NCBI GenBank assembly: GCA_017631795.1 | Contig: JAGBSO010000029.1 | Span: 26,138 to 90,137, forward strand | DNA length: 64,000 nucleotides | Reading direction: 5' to 3' | From: Clostridia bacterium | GTDB lineage: Bacteria; Bacillota; Clostridia; Oscillospirales; Acutalibacteraceae | Part shown: positions 25,418-34,007 of the stretch, piece by piece | Numbering within the stretch: position 1 is the first letter of the stretch | Layout: each line of letters begins with the position of its first letter | Program-made: the position numbers and the translations under genes | Notes under the pieces: generated by a model | The model's input: the letters and a program-made list of their open reading frames with translations, nothing else | Told to the model about the DNA's origin: nothing | Databases searched by the model: none

Positions 25418-26665
25418 TTAATATTGCTGATGATCAGCATTGTTGCTTGTGAAGTATGTGACTGTTCTGGTGTTCATTTCATTTGAAATATCCATTGAGC
25501 CGTTTACTTTGAGAAGCTTACCGCCGTTCTGAAGTGTAAGCAATGTTATCAATGCCTGAATCAGAGCATCATCACCTGCAAGGCTTTTTGCAGAAATATC
25601 AATATCCATTTTCATTGTCATGCTCATGACATAATGAAGGTTATGAACTGATCCCATGGGAACACCTGTTTCGGGATCAAAATATACTGTGATATAGCAG
25701 CCTTTGTAATTAAGACTCTTGGGAGTGATGCTGATATCACACTTACCGAGGTCTTCCATTCCTTCGATTGCACCGATGGATGAATTTGTTTCAATCAGTT
25801 CTTCAAGATCTTCTTCGCTGAGGATATCGAATGCCTTACCTGTTTTAAGGTTGTCAAAAATACCGTTGGTATTACCGGTAAGTGAAACATTCTCGGATTT
25901 GATGTAAACAGTAATAGAATCAAGACCTGTTACTGTTTCTTCATATGCTGTCTTATATTCATCTGAGCCGACCTGTTTTCTGAGTCTTGTGAAAGTAAAA
26001 GACTGATTTGTTTTGTATTCAACCTTTTCAATATCATCAAGAGTTGCGAAACAAGAAAGTTCGTTTTCTTTTACGGGATAGTTGTTTTCAGTTATAATCT
26101 GTGTATTTGCCATACGGTAGCTAAATGTCTTATCACCTTCAGAAGCCCTAAGCTCCTTGGCAAAATCATAACCCTTCATTGATTCGTCGTATGATGAATA
26201 AAGATCAAGCTGTTTGTTCATCTGGCCTACAACATCATTATAATCGACATAATCAACTTTCTCAATCTCTTCAGCTACTGATTCATAGAATTTAGAGCCT
26301 GAGGGTTTTACACTGTTTATGATTGCGCAGAAATAATCATATTTTACATCATTATAATAATTATTCAGATTATCAAGCTTTGCTGCAATTCTGAGATGGA
26401 TTCGTGCATCAATAGCTGTGATTTTTCCGTCTTCATCAATGTCAAATAAATCATTGTTTGCGTTATCTGTTTTCAATCCTGCTGAAGTAAGCAGAACATC
26501 TCTTGCATCACCTGCTGTGATGTTTCTTCCAAAAACACTTTCAAACAATTCTTTTTGCGCAACAACTGCAGAATCTGCATCTTCTTTTGTCAGTGCAAAA
26601 GCAGAAACAGACACAGATGTAATCAAAAGCACAACTGCACAAATTGCAGCGATAATCTTTTTCAT
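25418..26665 (-). CDS. Secreted protein with N-terminal dockerin-like repeats
   Basis: A 415-residue exported protein. The signal peptide (about 1-26, ending SVSAFA) is followed by an unusual placement of dockerin-like repeats near the N-terminus: a degenerate first loop (RNITAGDARDVLLTSAGL) and a good calcium loop with FDIDEDGKITAIDARIHLR. The rest (about 100-415) is a large domain of unknown family with many Lys/Asp strands and a C-terminal MSMTMKMDIDIS region. Dockerins bind cohesins on cell-surface scaffolds. The ATG at 26665 has AGGAGA eight bases away. It diverges from the IscU/GGGtGRT operon. The large domain's role is not known to me. Confidence 0.7.
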   Translation of the reverse strand: MKKIIAAICAVVLLITSVSVSAFALTKEDADSAVVAQKELFESVFGRNITAGDARDVLLTSAGLKTDNANNDLFDIDEDGKITAIDARIHLRIAAKLDNLNNYYNDVKYDYFCAIINSVKPSGSKFYESVAEEIEKVDYVDYNDVVGQMNKQLDLYSSYDESMKGYDFAKELRASEGDKTFSYRMANTQIITENNYPVKENELSCFATLDDIEKVEYKTNQSFTFTRLRKQVGSDEYKTAYEETVTGLDSITVYIKSENVSLTGNTNGIFDNLKTGKAFDILSEEDLEELIETNSSIGAIEGMEDLGKCDISITPKSLNYKGCYITVYFDPETGVPMGSVHNLHYVMSMTMKMDIDISAKSLAGDDALIQALITLLTLQNGGKLLKVNGSMDISNEMNTRTVTYFTSNNADHQQY

Positions 26666-26701
26666 AATCAAAATCTCCTGTTCATAATTTATTACTTATA
26701 C

Positions 26702-26730
26702 ATATTAACACAAATTTTTTCGTTTGTAAA
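26702..26730 (-). promoter_or_regulatory. Promoter of the dockerin gene
   Basis: On the minus strand TTTACA, 17-nt spacer, TAATAT. Confidence 0.6.
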
Positions 26731-26732
26731 CA

Positions 26733-26806
26733 CCGATATTTATATTTTTACTATTGATATTCCGATATTTTTTATGTATAATAATTAGGTGATAATTTTT
26801 ATCGGA
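26733..26806 (+). promoter_or_regulatory. Promoter and candidate operators of the IscU-like/GGGtGRT operon
   Basis: TTGATA (26754-26759), 17-nt spacer, TATAAT (26777-26782). The motif CCGATATTT occurs twice (26733-26741 and 26762-26770, 29 bp apart), and TCCGATA (26761-26767) is inverted as TATCGGA (26800-26806), so the -10 box is bracketed. This looks like binding sites for a dimeric regulator. The factor is unknown. Confidence 0.55.
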
Positions 26807-26834
26807 TGTTAAAAACCGAAAGGAGATAATCAAA

Positions 26835-27527
26835 ATGACTTATTCACACGAAGTATTAGAAATGTGCAAAGTCAACAAAGGACCCAACCACGGTCCCGCA
26901 CCCATCCCCGAAGAAGGCAAATGGGTTAAGGCTTATGACGTAAAGGACATTTCAGGTTTCACACACGGTATCGGCTGGTGTGCTCCTCAGCAGGGTGCTT
27001 GCAAGCTTTCTCTTAACGTTAAAGAAGGCGTTATTGAAGAAGCTCTTGTTGAAACAATCGGCTGCTCAGGTATGACTCACTCTGCAGCTATGGCAAGTGA
27101 AATCCTCCCCGGCAAAACAATTCTCGAAGCTCTCAACACAGACCTTGTTTGTGACGCTATCAACACAGCTATGCGTGAGCTTTTCCTTCAGATCGTTTAC
27201 GGCAGAACACAGTCTGCTTTCTCAGAAGACGGTCTTACAGTAGGCGCAGGTCTTGAAGACCTCGGTAAAGGCCTCCGTTCACAGGTTGGTACAATGTACG
27301 GCACAAACGCTAAGGGCGTTCGTTACCTTGAAATGGCTGAAGGCTACGTTACAAGAATGGCTCTTGACGAAAATGACCAGGTTATCGGTTACGAGTTCGT
27401 TTCTCTCGGCAAGATGACAGACTTCATCAAGAAGGGCGATGATCCCACAACAGCTTACAACAAAGCTATGGGCACTTACGGCAGATTCGCAGATGCTGCT
27501 AAGTACATCGATCCCCGTAAGGAATAA
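26835..27527 (+). CDS. IscU/NifU-like iron-sulfur scaffold protein
   Basis: A 230-residue protein with an IscU-type fold in its first half. The likely cluster-binding cysteines are in GIGWCAPQQGACKLS and ETIGCSGMTHS. It is longer than classical IscU, and the C-terminal half (about 130-230) is particular to the family that pairs with GGGtGRT proteins. It would assemble or carry an Fe-S cluster, perhaps for its partner. Codon use is strongly biased (GCT, GGT, CGT, GTT), unlike neighbours, which signals high expression. GAAAGGAGA precedes the ATG. The next gene follows in 14 nt. Confidence 0.85.
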   Translation: MTYSHEVLEMCKVNKGPNHGPAPIPEEGKWVKAYDVKDISGFTHGIGWCAPQQGACKLSLNVKEGVIEEALVETIGCSGMTHSAAMASEILPGKTILEALNTDLVCDAINTAMRELFLQIVYGRTQSAFSEDGLTVGAGLEDLGKGLRSQVGTMYGTNAKGVRYLEMAEGYVTRMALDENDQVIGYEFVSLGKMTDFIKKGDDPTTAYNKAMGTYGRFADAAKYIDPRKE

Positions 27528-27541
27528 GGAGGTACACGAAC

Positions 27542-28540
27542 ATGGCATTATTTGAAAACTACGAAAGAAGAGAAGCTAAAATTCTCGCTGTTCTTAAAGA
27601 ATACGGCATCAACTCAATCGAAGAGTGTAAAGAAATCACTCTTGCAAAGGGTATCGATTGCGACAAGATCGTAAGAGAAACTCAGCCCATCTGCTTCGAA
27701 AACGCTGTCTGGGCATACACAGTAGGTTGCGCAATCGCTCTCAAGAAGGGCTGCACAAAGGCTGCTGACGCTGCTGCTGCTATCGGTGAAGGCCTTCAGG
27801 CTTTCTGTATCCCCGGTTCAGTTGCTGACAACCGTCAGGTTGGTCTTGGCCACGGTAACCTCGGCAAAATGCTCCTTTCAGAAGAAACAGAATGTTTCTG
27901 CTTCCTTGCAGGTCACGAATCATTCGCTGCTGCTGAAGGTGCTATCAAAATCGCTCTTAACGCAAACAAAGTAAGAGTTCAGCCCCTCCGTGTTATCCTT
28001 AACGGTCTCGGCAAGGACGCTGCTATGATCATCTCAAGAATCAACGGTTTCACATACGTTCAGACTGAATTTGATCCCTATTCAGAAACAGTTAAGATCG
28101 TTAACGAAACAGCTTACTCAACAGGTGACAGAGCTAAGGTTCGTTGCTACGGTTCAGACAATGTACCCGAAGGTGTTGCTATCATGAGACTTGAAAACGT
28201 TGGTGTTTCAATCACAGGTAACTCAACTAACCCCACTCGTTTCCAGCATCCCGTTGCAGGCACATACAAGAAATGGTGTGTTGAAAACGGCGTAAGCTAC
28301 TTCTCAGTTGCTTCAGGTGGCGGTACAGGCCGTACACTTCATCCCGATAACATGGCTGCAGGCCCCGCTTCATACGGTATGACAGATACAATGGGCCGTA
28401 TGCACTCAGACGCTCAGTTCGCCGGTTCTTCATCAGTTCCCGCTCACGTTGAAATGATGGGTCTTATCGGTGCAGGTAACAACCCCATGGTTGGTATGAC
28501 TGTTGCATGTGCAGTTGCTATCGAAGAAGCTTGTAAGTAA
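27542..28540 (+). CDS. GGGtGRT family protein
   Basis: A 332-residue soluble protein of the GGGtGRT family, named after the motif seen here as SGGGTGRTLHPDN. Other conserved parts are the Cys in GCAIALKKGC, PGSVADNRQVGLGHGNLG and GLIGAGNNPMVGMTVA. The family has no assigned reaction. It is nearly always next to an IscU-like scaffold, as here, which suggests a radical or Fe-S dependent enzyme. It has the same high-expression codon bias as its partner and AAGGAGG before its start. A strong terminator follows. Confidence 0.9.
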   Translation: MALFENYERREAKILAVLKEYGINSIEECKEITLAKGIDCDKIVRETQPICFENAVWAYTVGCAIALKKGCTKAADAAAAIGEGLQAFCIPGSVADNRQVGLGHGNLGKMLLSEETECFCFLAGHESFAAAEGAIKIALNANKVRVQPLRVILNGLGKDAAMIISRINGFTYVQTEFDPYSETVKIVNETAYSTGDRAKVRCYGSDNVPEGVAIMRLENVGVSITGNSTNPTRFQHPVAGTYKKWCVENGVSYFSVASGGGTGRTLHPDNMAAGPASYGMTDTMGRMHSDAQFAGSSSVPAHVEMMGLIGAGNNPMVGMTVACAVAIEEACK

Positions 28541-28558
28541 TCTTCTTTAACTTAACTT

Positions 28559-28588
28559 CCCTACCTCATATGAGGTGGGGATTTTTTT
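28559..28588 (+). terminator. Terminator of the IscU-like/GGGtGRT operon
   Basis: Stem CCCTACCTC / GAGGTGGGG with loop ATAT, then A and T7. Confidence 0.9.
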
Positions 28589-28621
28589 ATATAACTATCA
28601 TACATAAAACATACACTGTAC

Positions 28622-28650
28622 TTGAAATTATAGTGCATTCATGCTATAGT
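28622..28650 (+). promoter_or_regulatory. Promoter of the 28756 lipoprotein
   Basis: TTGAAA, 17-nt spacer, TATAGT with extended TGC; leader of about 100 nt with no clear structure. Confidence 0.65.
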
Positions 28651-28755
28651 GATGTTGTCACAAGAACTGAATATTGTGAATCATAATTTTCATTTATGTT
28701 TTTCAACAGGTTCAATCTTCGGTTTACGCTCTTTTTTATTTACGGAGGTACAAAA

Positions 28756-29736
28756 ATGAAAAAAACACTGTCTCTGATTCTGGCACTTATCATTTGTCTG
28801 TCGTTTTGTTCATGTGCAGATGTATCGCCTGCTGAGGAAACAACAACTGCTCTTACGGTTTTTGAAAAAATTCAGCAAGCAGACACTGTACGGGAATTAT
28901 ACCAATACAGAAGAACACAATATTCTGACGAAAACCAAAAAATTGCTGTACTTGCAAGATGGAAAGAACTGTTTTTAAATACATTCAGCGGATACTATTA
29001 CAATCGTGAGCCTATCACTCCAAATCTTAATTCTCAGATGAAAAACGGAAAAACATTCAAATTGTCAGACGATCGTGCTTTATACATCAAAAGTGAAGAA
29101 GAAATATATTTCATGCCTGTTTCTGAAGCTGACATGAAAGCAGCAGGTCTTACACTTGAAGATATTTCGGATATGGAAAACAGTGAAAAATACTGTTACA
29201 GGGTTATAGAATATACCGATAGTTTTTCAGTCAAATTTATAAATAAGTATTATGAAAATACTGAAACTTACAATAGTTTCAAGGAACTGAAAATCTGGTG
29301 CAATCTTGAGAAGGGCAGCTTTTATTTCACAGGTGCACTTGCAGAGGAAACAGTAAAAACCCCGTACGGCTTTGCAACTGCTGCTGATGGCGAAACCACC
29401 GATAAAGATGCAATCAGAAAAGCGGAAGCAGAAAAAATTGAAATGGTACCTGCAGGTTGCAACAGAGATTACTATACTGACGAAGAAACTGCATTAGCCA
29501 AAAAGAATGCATATGAAGAAGAAAAAGCAGCCGAAGAACAAGCAGAAAATGCATTGAAAAATTCTATACCTAAAGTAGGTATGACAGCTGCACAGGTAAA
29601 GAAGACAAAATGGGGATATCCCGACAAGATAAATAAAGATACATATGCAGACTATGTAAAAGAACAATGGGTATACGATTCTTATGGATATGTTTACTTA
29701 ACAGATGGTATCGTTACGTCTGTTTCAGAGAGATAA
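28756..29736 (+). CDS. Lipoprotein with C-terminal BamE/SmpA-like motif
   Basis: A 326-residue lipoprotein. The signal ends at the Cys of FCSC (lipobox not quite canonical), followed by a Thr-rich linker. The central domain (about 40-250) has no family I know. A charged helical run rich in Glu/Ala (about 230-265, likely coiled) leads to a C-terminal repeat, IPKVGMTAAQVKKTKWGYP and QWVYDSYGYVYLTDGIVTS, which matches the small BamE/SmpA-type fold that is common in Firmicutes surface proteins. GGAGG precedes the ATG at 28756; the longer frame to 28696 has no site. Monocistronic, with its own promoter and terminator. Confidence 0.7.
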   Translation: MKKTLSLILALIICLSFCSCADVSPAEETTTALTVFEKIQQADTVRELYQYRRTQYSDENQKIAVLARWKELFLNTFSGYYYNREPITPNLNSQMKNGKTFKLSDDRALYIKSEEEIYFMPVSEADMKAAGLTLEDISDMENSEKYCYRVIEYTDSFSVKFINKYYENTETYNSFKELKIWCNLEKGSFYFTGALAEETVKTPYGFATAADGETTDKDAIRKAEAEKIEMVPAGCNRDYYTDEETALAKKNAYEEEKAAEEQAENALKNSIPKVGMTAAQVKKTKWGYPDKINKDTYADYVKEQWVYDSYGYVYLTDGIVTSVSER

Positions 29737-29769
29737 TCTCCTCATAAACTTTCAAATAACATAATTATT

Positions 29770-29817
29770 AAAACAGACACATTATTCAGAATTTTTTCAG
29801 TGATGTGTCTGTTTTTT
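29770..29817 (+). terminator. Terminator after the lipoprotein gene
   Basis: Stem AAAACAGACACAT / ATGTGTCTGTTTT with a 20-nt loop, followed by T. Confidence 0.75.
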
Positions 29818-29882
29818 ATTCTGAAAATAAAAATTACTCAATTTCTGACATTCATGGTATAATAAGTTTACGAGGTGATCAA

Positions 29883-30302
29883 ATGGATATCAATTCTTTG
29901 AACAGATTTATTGAAGCACAGGACAGAATGTATCAGACTGCACTCAGTGAAATAAAAAGCGGACGCAAATATTCGCATTGGATATGGTTTATCTTCCCCC
30001 AACTCCGTGGTCTTGGCAGAAGCAATATGTCTTATACTTACGGAATCAGCGGAATCAAAGAAGCTGAAGAATATCTTGCTCATCCGATACTGTCTGCAAG
30101 ACTGATTGAAATTACAGAAGCTCTGCTTACTCATAAAGGAAAAAATATTTATGCTATTATGGGTGATACAGACGCAATGAAATTAAAATCATCAATGACA
30201 TTATTCGCCCACATAAGCGAAGAAGGCTCTGTTTTCCATCAGGTGCTTGATTGTTTCTATAACAACACTGCAGACTCATATACTCTCAGCCTTATACGAT
30301 AA
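29883..30302 (+). CDS. DUF1810 family protein
   Basis: A 139-residue soluble helical protein of the DUF1810 family (calpastatin-like in some databases, function unproven). The diagnostic pattern is NRFIEAQDRMYQTALSEI, then KYSHWIWFIFPQLRGLG and GISGIKEAEEYLAHP, all intact. The start is the ATG at 29883 with GAGGTG seven bases upstream; the longer frame to 29805 runs into the preceding terminator. It stands alone. The proposed cell role is unknown. Confidence 0.88.
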   Translation: MDINSLNRFIEAQDRMYQTALSEIKSGRKYSHWIWFIFPQLRGLGRSNMSYTYGISGIKEAEEYLAHPILSARLIEITEALLTHKGKNIYAIMGDTDAMKLKSSMTLFAHISEEGSVFHQVLDCFYNNTADSYTLSLIR

Positions 30303-30370
30303 AACAATCCCCAGACAGATTGAATGCGTCTTTTTTATCGGAAGTTTTAATACACACAGAAATGTTTGAA

Positions 30371-30399
30371 TTGACATTTCAACTATTTTCCGATATACT
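30371..30399 (+). promoter_or_regulatory. Promoter of the 30430 gene
   Basis: TTGACA, 17-nt spacer, TATACT. Confidence 0.75.
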
Positions 30400-30429
30400 C
30401 AAGTTACGACAAAAAAAGGAGCGTGCGAT

Positions 30430-31350
30430 ATGAAGAAAAACAAAAAAATTATTTTAATTGCAGTTGCAGTTGTGATAATTTTATCGGCAGCTGTACTTTT
30501 GAGTATCGTACTTATAAAAAAACAGCCAAACACCACCAATGAAGATACAAGCGAAACCGACATTGTTACCACAGAAGCAGAAATTATCCCGGATGAAAAT
30601 GATCTGAGTGTATATTTCGGTTGCCCTGTTGAGAATATTTTATCAGCATTCCCCGATATGGTAGCGGATCAGAATAACAATAAATATTATTATAATGATG
30701 AAATCAGCGTAAATCTTGACCTTGACGGAAATGTGCTTTCAATTTCATTGGATGACAATGGTGAAAAGAATATTTTCGGCGTAAGATGCGGCATGACAGA
30801 AGAACAGGCAAAAGAGATATTGGAAAAATGCAGCAGGTACAATGAAGATCCGACTGCGACTGTCACATATTTGTGCGATCCGGATATTAAGGTGGTTGAG
30901 CTGTGGGGAATTTTCGGGTCAGCAGATGATCCCGAAGATTCGTTTTCAACAGAAGGTTACATATCTACAGACGGTGAACTGAGCAGTATACTTGGCGGAA
31001 CAAAAGAGCAATTGTTGCAATATTATCCTAAAGCACTTGCAATCAAATCTGAAAACGGTTATGATTATTATTACGCAGGAACAACTTTTTATTTTGACGA
31101 AAACGGCAGACTCTATAAAGAAGTTTTTGGTAAAGACAGTAGATTTCTTATTGCCGGAATAGCTGTCGGAATGCCCTATTCTGAAGTATGTTCAACATTT
31201 GATTTTGCTCAGGCTGAATATCGTGTTGAGGGCAATAAAATAATACGCGATGACTATTATTGGGGCACCTGTATGATTATTGAGTTTGCAGATGATCAGA
31301 CTGTTGATAATATAGTTAATATCAGGCAGGATTACGATGTATCACCCTGA
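30430..31350 (+). CDS. Membrane-anchored surface protein, unknown function
   Basis: A 306-residue protein with a basic start and one hydrophobic helix (about 8-29), then a Thr/Glu linker and an extracellular part. The outer part shows two or three related modules of about 80-90 residues: a short Gly-Met helix (FGVRCGMTEEQAKEILEKC; GIAVGMPYSEVCSTF) beside strands such as KYYYNDEISVNLDLDGN. That pattern is BamE-like, as in the lipoprotein at 28756. Possibly an uncleaved signal. Upstream AAGGAG is close to the ATG. nadE follows 47 nt later and may be read from the same promoter. Family not recognised. Confidence 0.65.
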   Translation: MKKNKKIILIAVAVVIILSAAVLLSIVLIKKQPNTTNEDTSETDIVTTEAEIIPDENDLSVYFGCPVENILSAFPDMVADQNNNKYYYNDEISVNLDLDGNVLSISLDDNGEKNIFGVRCGMTEEQAKEILEKCSRYNEDPTATVTYLCDPDIKVVELWGIFGSADDPEDSFSTEGYISTDGELSSILGGTKEQLLQYYPKALAIKSENGYDYYYAGTTFYFDENGRLYKEVFGKDSRFLIAGIAVGMPYSEVCSTFDFAQAEYRVEGNKIIRDDYYWGTCMIIEFADDQTVDNIVNIRQDYDVSP

Positions 31351-31397
31351 TACTGTAAAAAAGAGCTCATAAAAAGACTTAACGGAGGTAATTTCTG

Positions 31398-32129
31398 ATG
31401 TTTGATGCATTAAAAATTAAAAACGAATGCGTACAGTGGATTCGTGATTTTTTTGAAAATAACGGCAAAGGATGCAATGCTGTTCTTGGCATATCAGGCG
31501 GTAAAGACAGCTCTATTGCAGCTGCATTATGCGTTGAAGCACTCGGCAAGGACCGTGTTATCGGTGTTCTGATGCCTCAGGGCGAACAGCATGATATTGA
31601 TAAGGCATATATGCTTGTAAACCATCTGGGTATCAGACATTATGAAGTAAATATCAAAGATGCAGTTGACGGTATACTCAACAATCTGCCCGATGATCTT
31701 GCAGTGTCTGATATGACAAAAATAAATCTTCCTCCCAGAATCAGAATGTCCACACTCTATGCTGTTTCACAAAGCTGCAACGGCAGAGTCTGCAACACAT
31801 GTAATCTTTCTGAAGACTGGGTTGGTTATTCTACCCGTTACGGTGACTCAGTAGGTGACTTTTCACCGATGTCTTTCCTGACAGTAACAGAAGTTAAAGC
31901 TATCGGACATTTACTCGGACTTCCGAATGAATTGGTTGAAAAAACACCGATTGACGGTCTTTGCGGAAAAACTGACGAAGAAAATCTTGGATTCACTTAT
32001 GCAGAACTTGACGTATATATCCGTACAGGAGAAATTGCTGACCCTGACAAAAAGGCTTTAATTGACAGAAAACACGAAAGCAATCTCTTCAAGCTTCAGT
32101 TTATGCCTTGTTTCAAACCTGAAATATAA
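31398..32129 (+). CDS. nadE: Ammonia-dependent NAD+ synthetase
   Basis: NadE amidates nicotinic acid adenine dinucleotide to NAD+, the last step of NAD biosynthesis. The 243-residue protein is the short, ammonia-using form, without a glutaminase domain. The ATP pyrophosphatase loop SGGKDSS is at residues 33-39. The deamido-NAD binding region DGLCGKTDEENLGFTYAELD is intact. CGGAGG lies before the ATG. A CNTCN pair (about 134-138, CNGRVCNTCN) is notable but common in the clostridial form. A strong terminator follows. Confidence 0.93.
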   Translation: MFDALKIKNECVQWIRDFFENNGKGCNAVLGISGGKDSSIAAALCVEALGKDRVIGVLMPQGEQHDIDKAYMLVNHLGIRHYEVNIKDAVDGILNNLPDDLAVSDMTKINLPPRIRMSTLYAVSQSCNGRVCNTCNLSEDWVGYSTRYGDSVGDFSPMSFLTVTEVKAIGHLLGLPNELVEKTPIDGLCGKTDEENLGFTYAELDVYIRTGEIADPDKKALIDRKHESNLFKLQFMPCFKPEI

Positions 32130-32177
32130 AGAAAGTCATATCTGAATTTACAGAAATACACTACAAACAAACACGAA

Positions 32178-32209
32178 TCGCCCCGGAAAAAATCCGGGGC
32201 GACTTTTTT
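32178..32209 (+). terminator. Terminator of nadE
   Basis: Stem TCGCCCCGGA / TCCGGGGCGA with a short A-rich loop, then C and T6. Confidence 0.92.
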
Positions 32210-32247
32210 CAATATAGGTAGTAAAACGATAATGATTCACTTCAATT

Positions 32248-33876
32248 TCAGTCAAAAATTACCATTATCTCATGGATTATTGTCTGGAATACATTTTTAA
32301 TGAGTCTTACAAGTTTTTCGATTGCTGTTTCACCTTTGTATTCAGCATTTACACCGTTTCCGCCGTAACAACCGATGTTATTGCTTGTTATCTCATTGCC
32401 GAAAAAGTCTGTTGTCAGACCGTCATCAACCTTTTCACCCTTACCGATAAGAGGAGATTTCTCTGACAGCACATAGCTCATGATATCTGCTGTGTCATCA
32501 CCTGCAAAACCGGGTACTGTATTCATTGCAAGAATATCAACAAAAGGTGTCATAACATTATAATAACAGTTATTCTTATATGTGTTGCCTCTTGAAGCAT
32601 CAACATCATATGCAAATGTTGCACCGTCTTCCATAACGAAAACGTTGTTTGCAATATATGAATTATACAGATTCTTGAACTGGAATTCGCCTGAGTTTAT
32701 GATTGTGTTGTTATAGAAACTGAATTCATGCTCACCTGCTGAACCGACTGCGGTTGTGCTTCTTGCACCGTTATCATTGACAGACAGGCAGTAACGCACA
32801 GTATTGCCGTGATGACCCGAATAATTGGGATTGTTACACATGAATCTCATGTTGTCGTGAGAATAGATATACTGATAAGTGCAGTTGTGTGTATATGAGT
32901 CGAAGTCAACAGCCATACCGTCGCCCACATTCTTCTGACCTGCGATTTCGCAATACTGGATAGTGCTGTTCACACTGCCCCAGAACCACATTGCAGCGGT
33001 AAAGAAAAGGATTTCGCCGTTTTCATCCACACCTTCACCCTGACAGCAGTTGATTGCACGGCAATCTGTAACAAGAGCACCGTCACACATGCCGATAACA
33101 ACAGCTTCAGCATCCATATCGTGCAGATAGCAATTCTTTATGAGCAGACCTTCGTTGAAAACGGGATCAATTTCTTCTTCTGTTGCACACCAGGGATTTT
33201 CTGATTCATTCCATGAACCCCAGATAAGGAATCCGTTTGCAACATCATAAACTTCACAATCTGAAATAGTGAGATTGTTTACGGGGAATCTTGATGTGCC
33301 GGGAAAAGATTTTACCATAACAGCAGCTCTTGCACGTGCAGCACCTGCACTTGTGTCTGCTCTGCTTGTCACTTTTCCGTTTGGCATATCATAAAAATAT
33401 ACATCATCGATTGTAATACCTTCGGAAGTCTTTGTCTTTGTATTTATCCAGATACCGCCGCCGTTGGGAGCAGTAATTGCAAGATCCGAAACGGTTATGT
33501 ATGAACAATCGTTAAAGATAAAAACTTCTCTTGCTTCGTTTGTATAGAGAACAGCCTTTTCACCTTCACCGTAAGATGAAATAACAACGGGATTTTCCTT
33601 TGTGCCGCTCACATCGTTGAAATCAACAGCACATTCGTATCTTCCGCCGTTTCTGAAAAGAAATGTTGTACCTGCTGTGATTTCGCCGATTTTAAGACCT
33701 GCAATTGTTCTGACTGCTTCATCTTCACTAAGACCGCTGTTTGCATCATCGCCGTCAATTGAGTCGATGTAATAAACATCCTGTCCGACAATTTCAGCAA
33801 AGACAGAAACACCGAATCCTGAGAGAAAAACTGCAACCGCAAGAAGAACTGATAAAACTTTTTTTGTCACTTTCAT
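32248..33876 (-). CDS. Secreted right-handed beta-helix protein
   Basis: A 542-residue exported protein. The signal peptide (about 1-27, ending SVFA) is followed by YYIDSIDGDDANSGLSEDEAVRTI, the usual entrance of parallel beta-helix carbohydrate-active proteins (pectate lyase or DUF1565-like). Repeated strands of the NCSYITVSDLAI type follow over about 400 residues, with asparagine ladders such as NNTIINSGEFQ and YIANNVF. The last 30 residues are an amphipathic, basic-hydrophobic helix. It probably binds or cleaves a plant polysaccharide, but catalytic residues could not be placed. ATG at 33876 has AAGGAG seven bases upstream. Confidence 0.8.
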   Translation of the reverse strand: MKVTKKVLSVLLAVAVFLSGFGVSVFAEIVGQDVYYIDSIDGDDANSGLSEDEAVRTIAGLKIGEITAGTTFLFRNGGRYECAVDFNDVSGTKENPVVISSYGEGEKAVLYTNEAREVFIFNDCSYITVSDLAITAPNGGGIWINTKTKTSEGITIDDVYFYDMPNGKVTSRADTSAGAARARAAVMVKSFPGTSRFPVNNLTISDCEVYDVANGFLIWGSWNESENPWCATEEEIDPVFNEGLLIKNCYLHDMDAEAVVIGMCDGALVTDCRAINCCQGEGVDENGEILFFTAAMWFWGSVNSTIQYCEIAGQKNVGDGMAVDFDSYTHNCTYQYIYSHDNMRFMCNNPNYSGHHGNTVRYCLSVNDNGARSTTAVGSAGEHEFSFYNNTIINSGEFQFKNLYNSYIANNVFVMEDGATFAYDVDASRGNTYKNNCYYNVMTPFVDILAMNTVPGFAGDDTADIMSYVLSEKSPLIGKGEKVDDGLTTDFFGNEITSNNIGCYGGNGVNAEYKGETAIEKLVRLIKNVFQTIIHEIMVIFD

Positions 33877-33920
33877 ATACATTCTCCTTAAAACTATTTT
33901 ACGGAAAACTGACCATTTCC

Positions 33921-33949
33921 ATTCTAACACCAATTTGCATAATATTCAA
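33921..33949 (-). promoter_or_regulatory. Promoter of the beta-helix gene
   Basis: On the minus strand TTGAAT, 17-nt spacer, TAGAAT. Confidence 0.65.
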
Positions 33950-33970
33950 TAGAGAATACAATTTGTTTGC

Positions 33971-34007
33971 AAAAAATCGGATACCCTTTCGGGCATCCGA
34001 TTTTTTT
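33971..34007 (-). terminator. Terminator of the GNAT gene
   Basis: Stem AAAAAATCGGAT / ATCCGATTTTTTT with an inner CCC/GGG helix and loop TTTC. The stem overlaps the last two bases of the GNAT stop codon. A near copy lies at 34806-34843. Confidence 0.85.
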
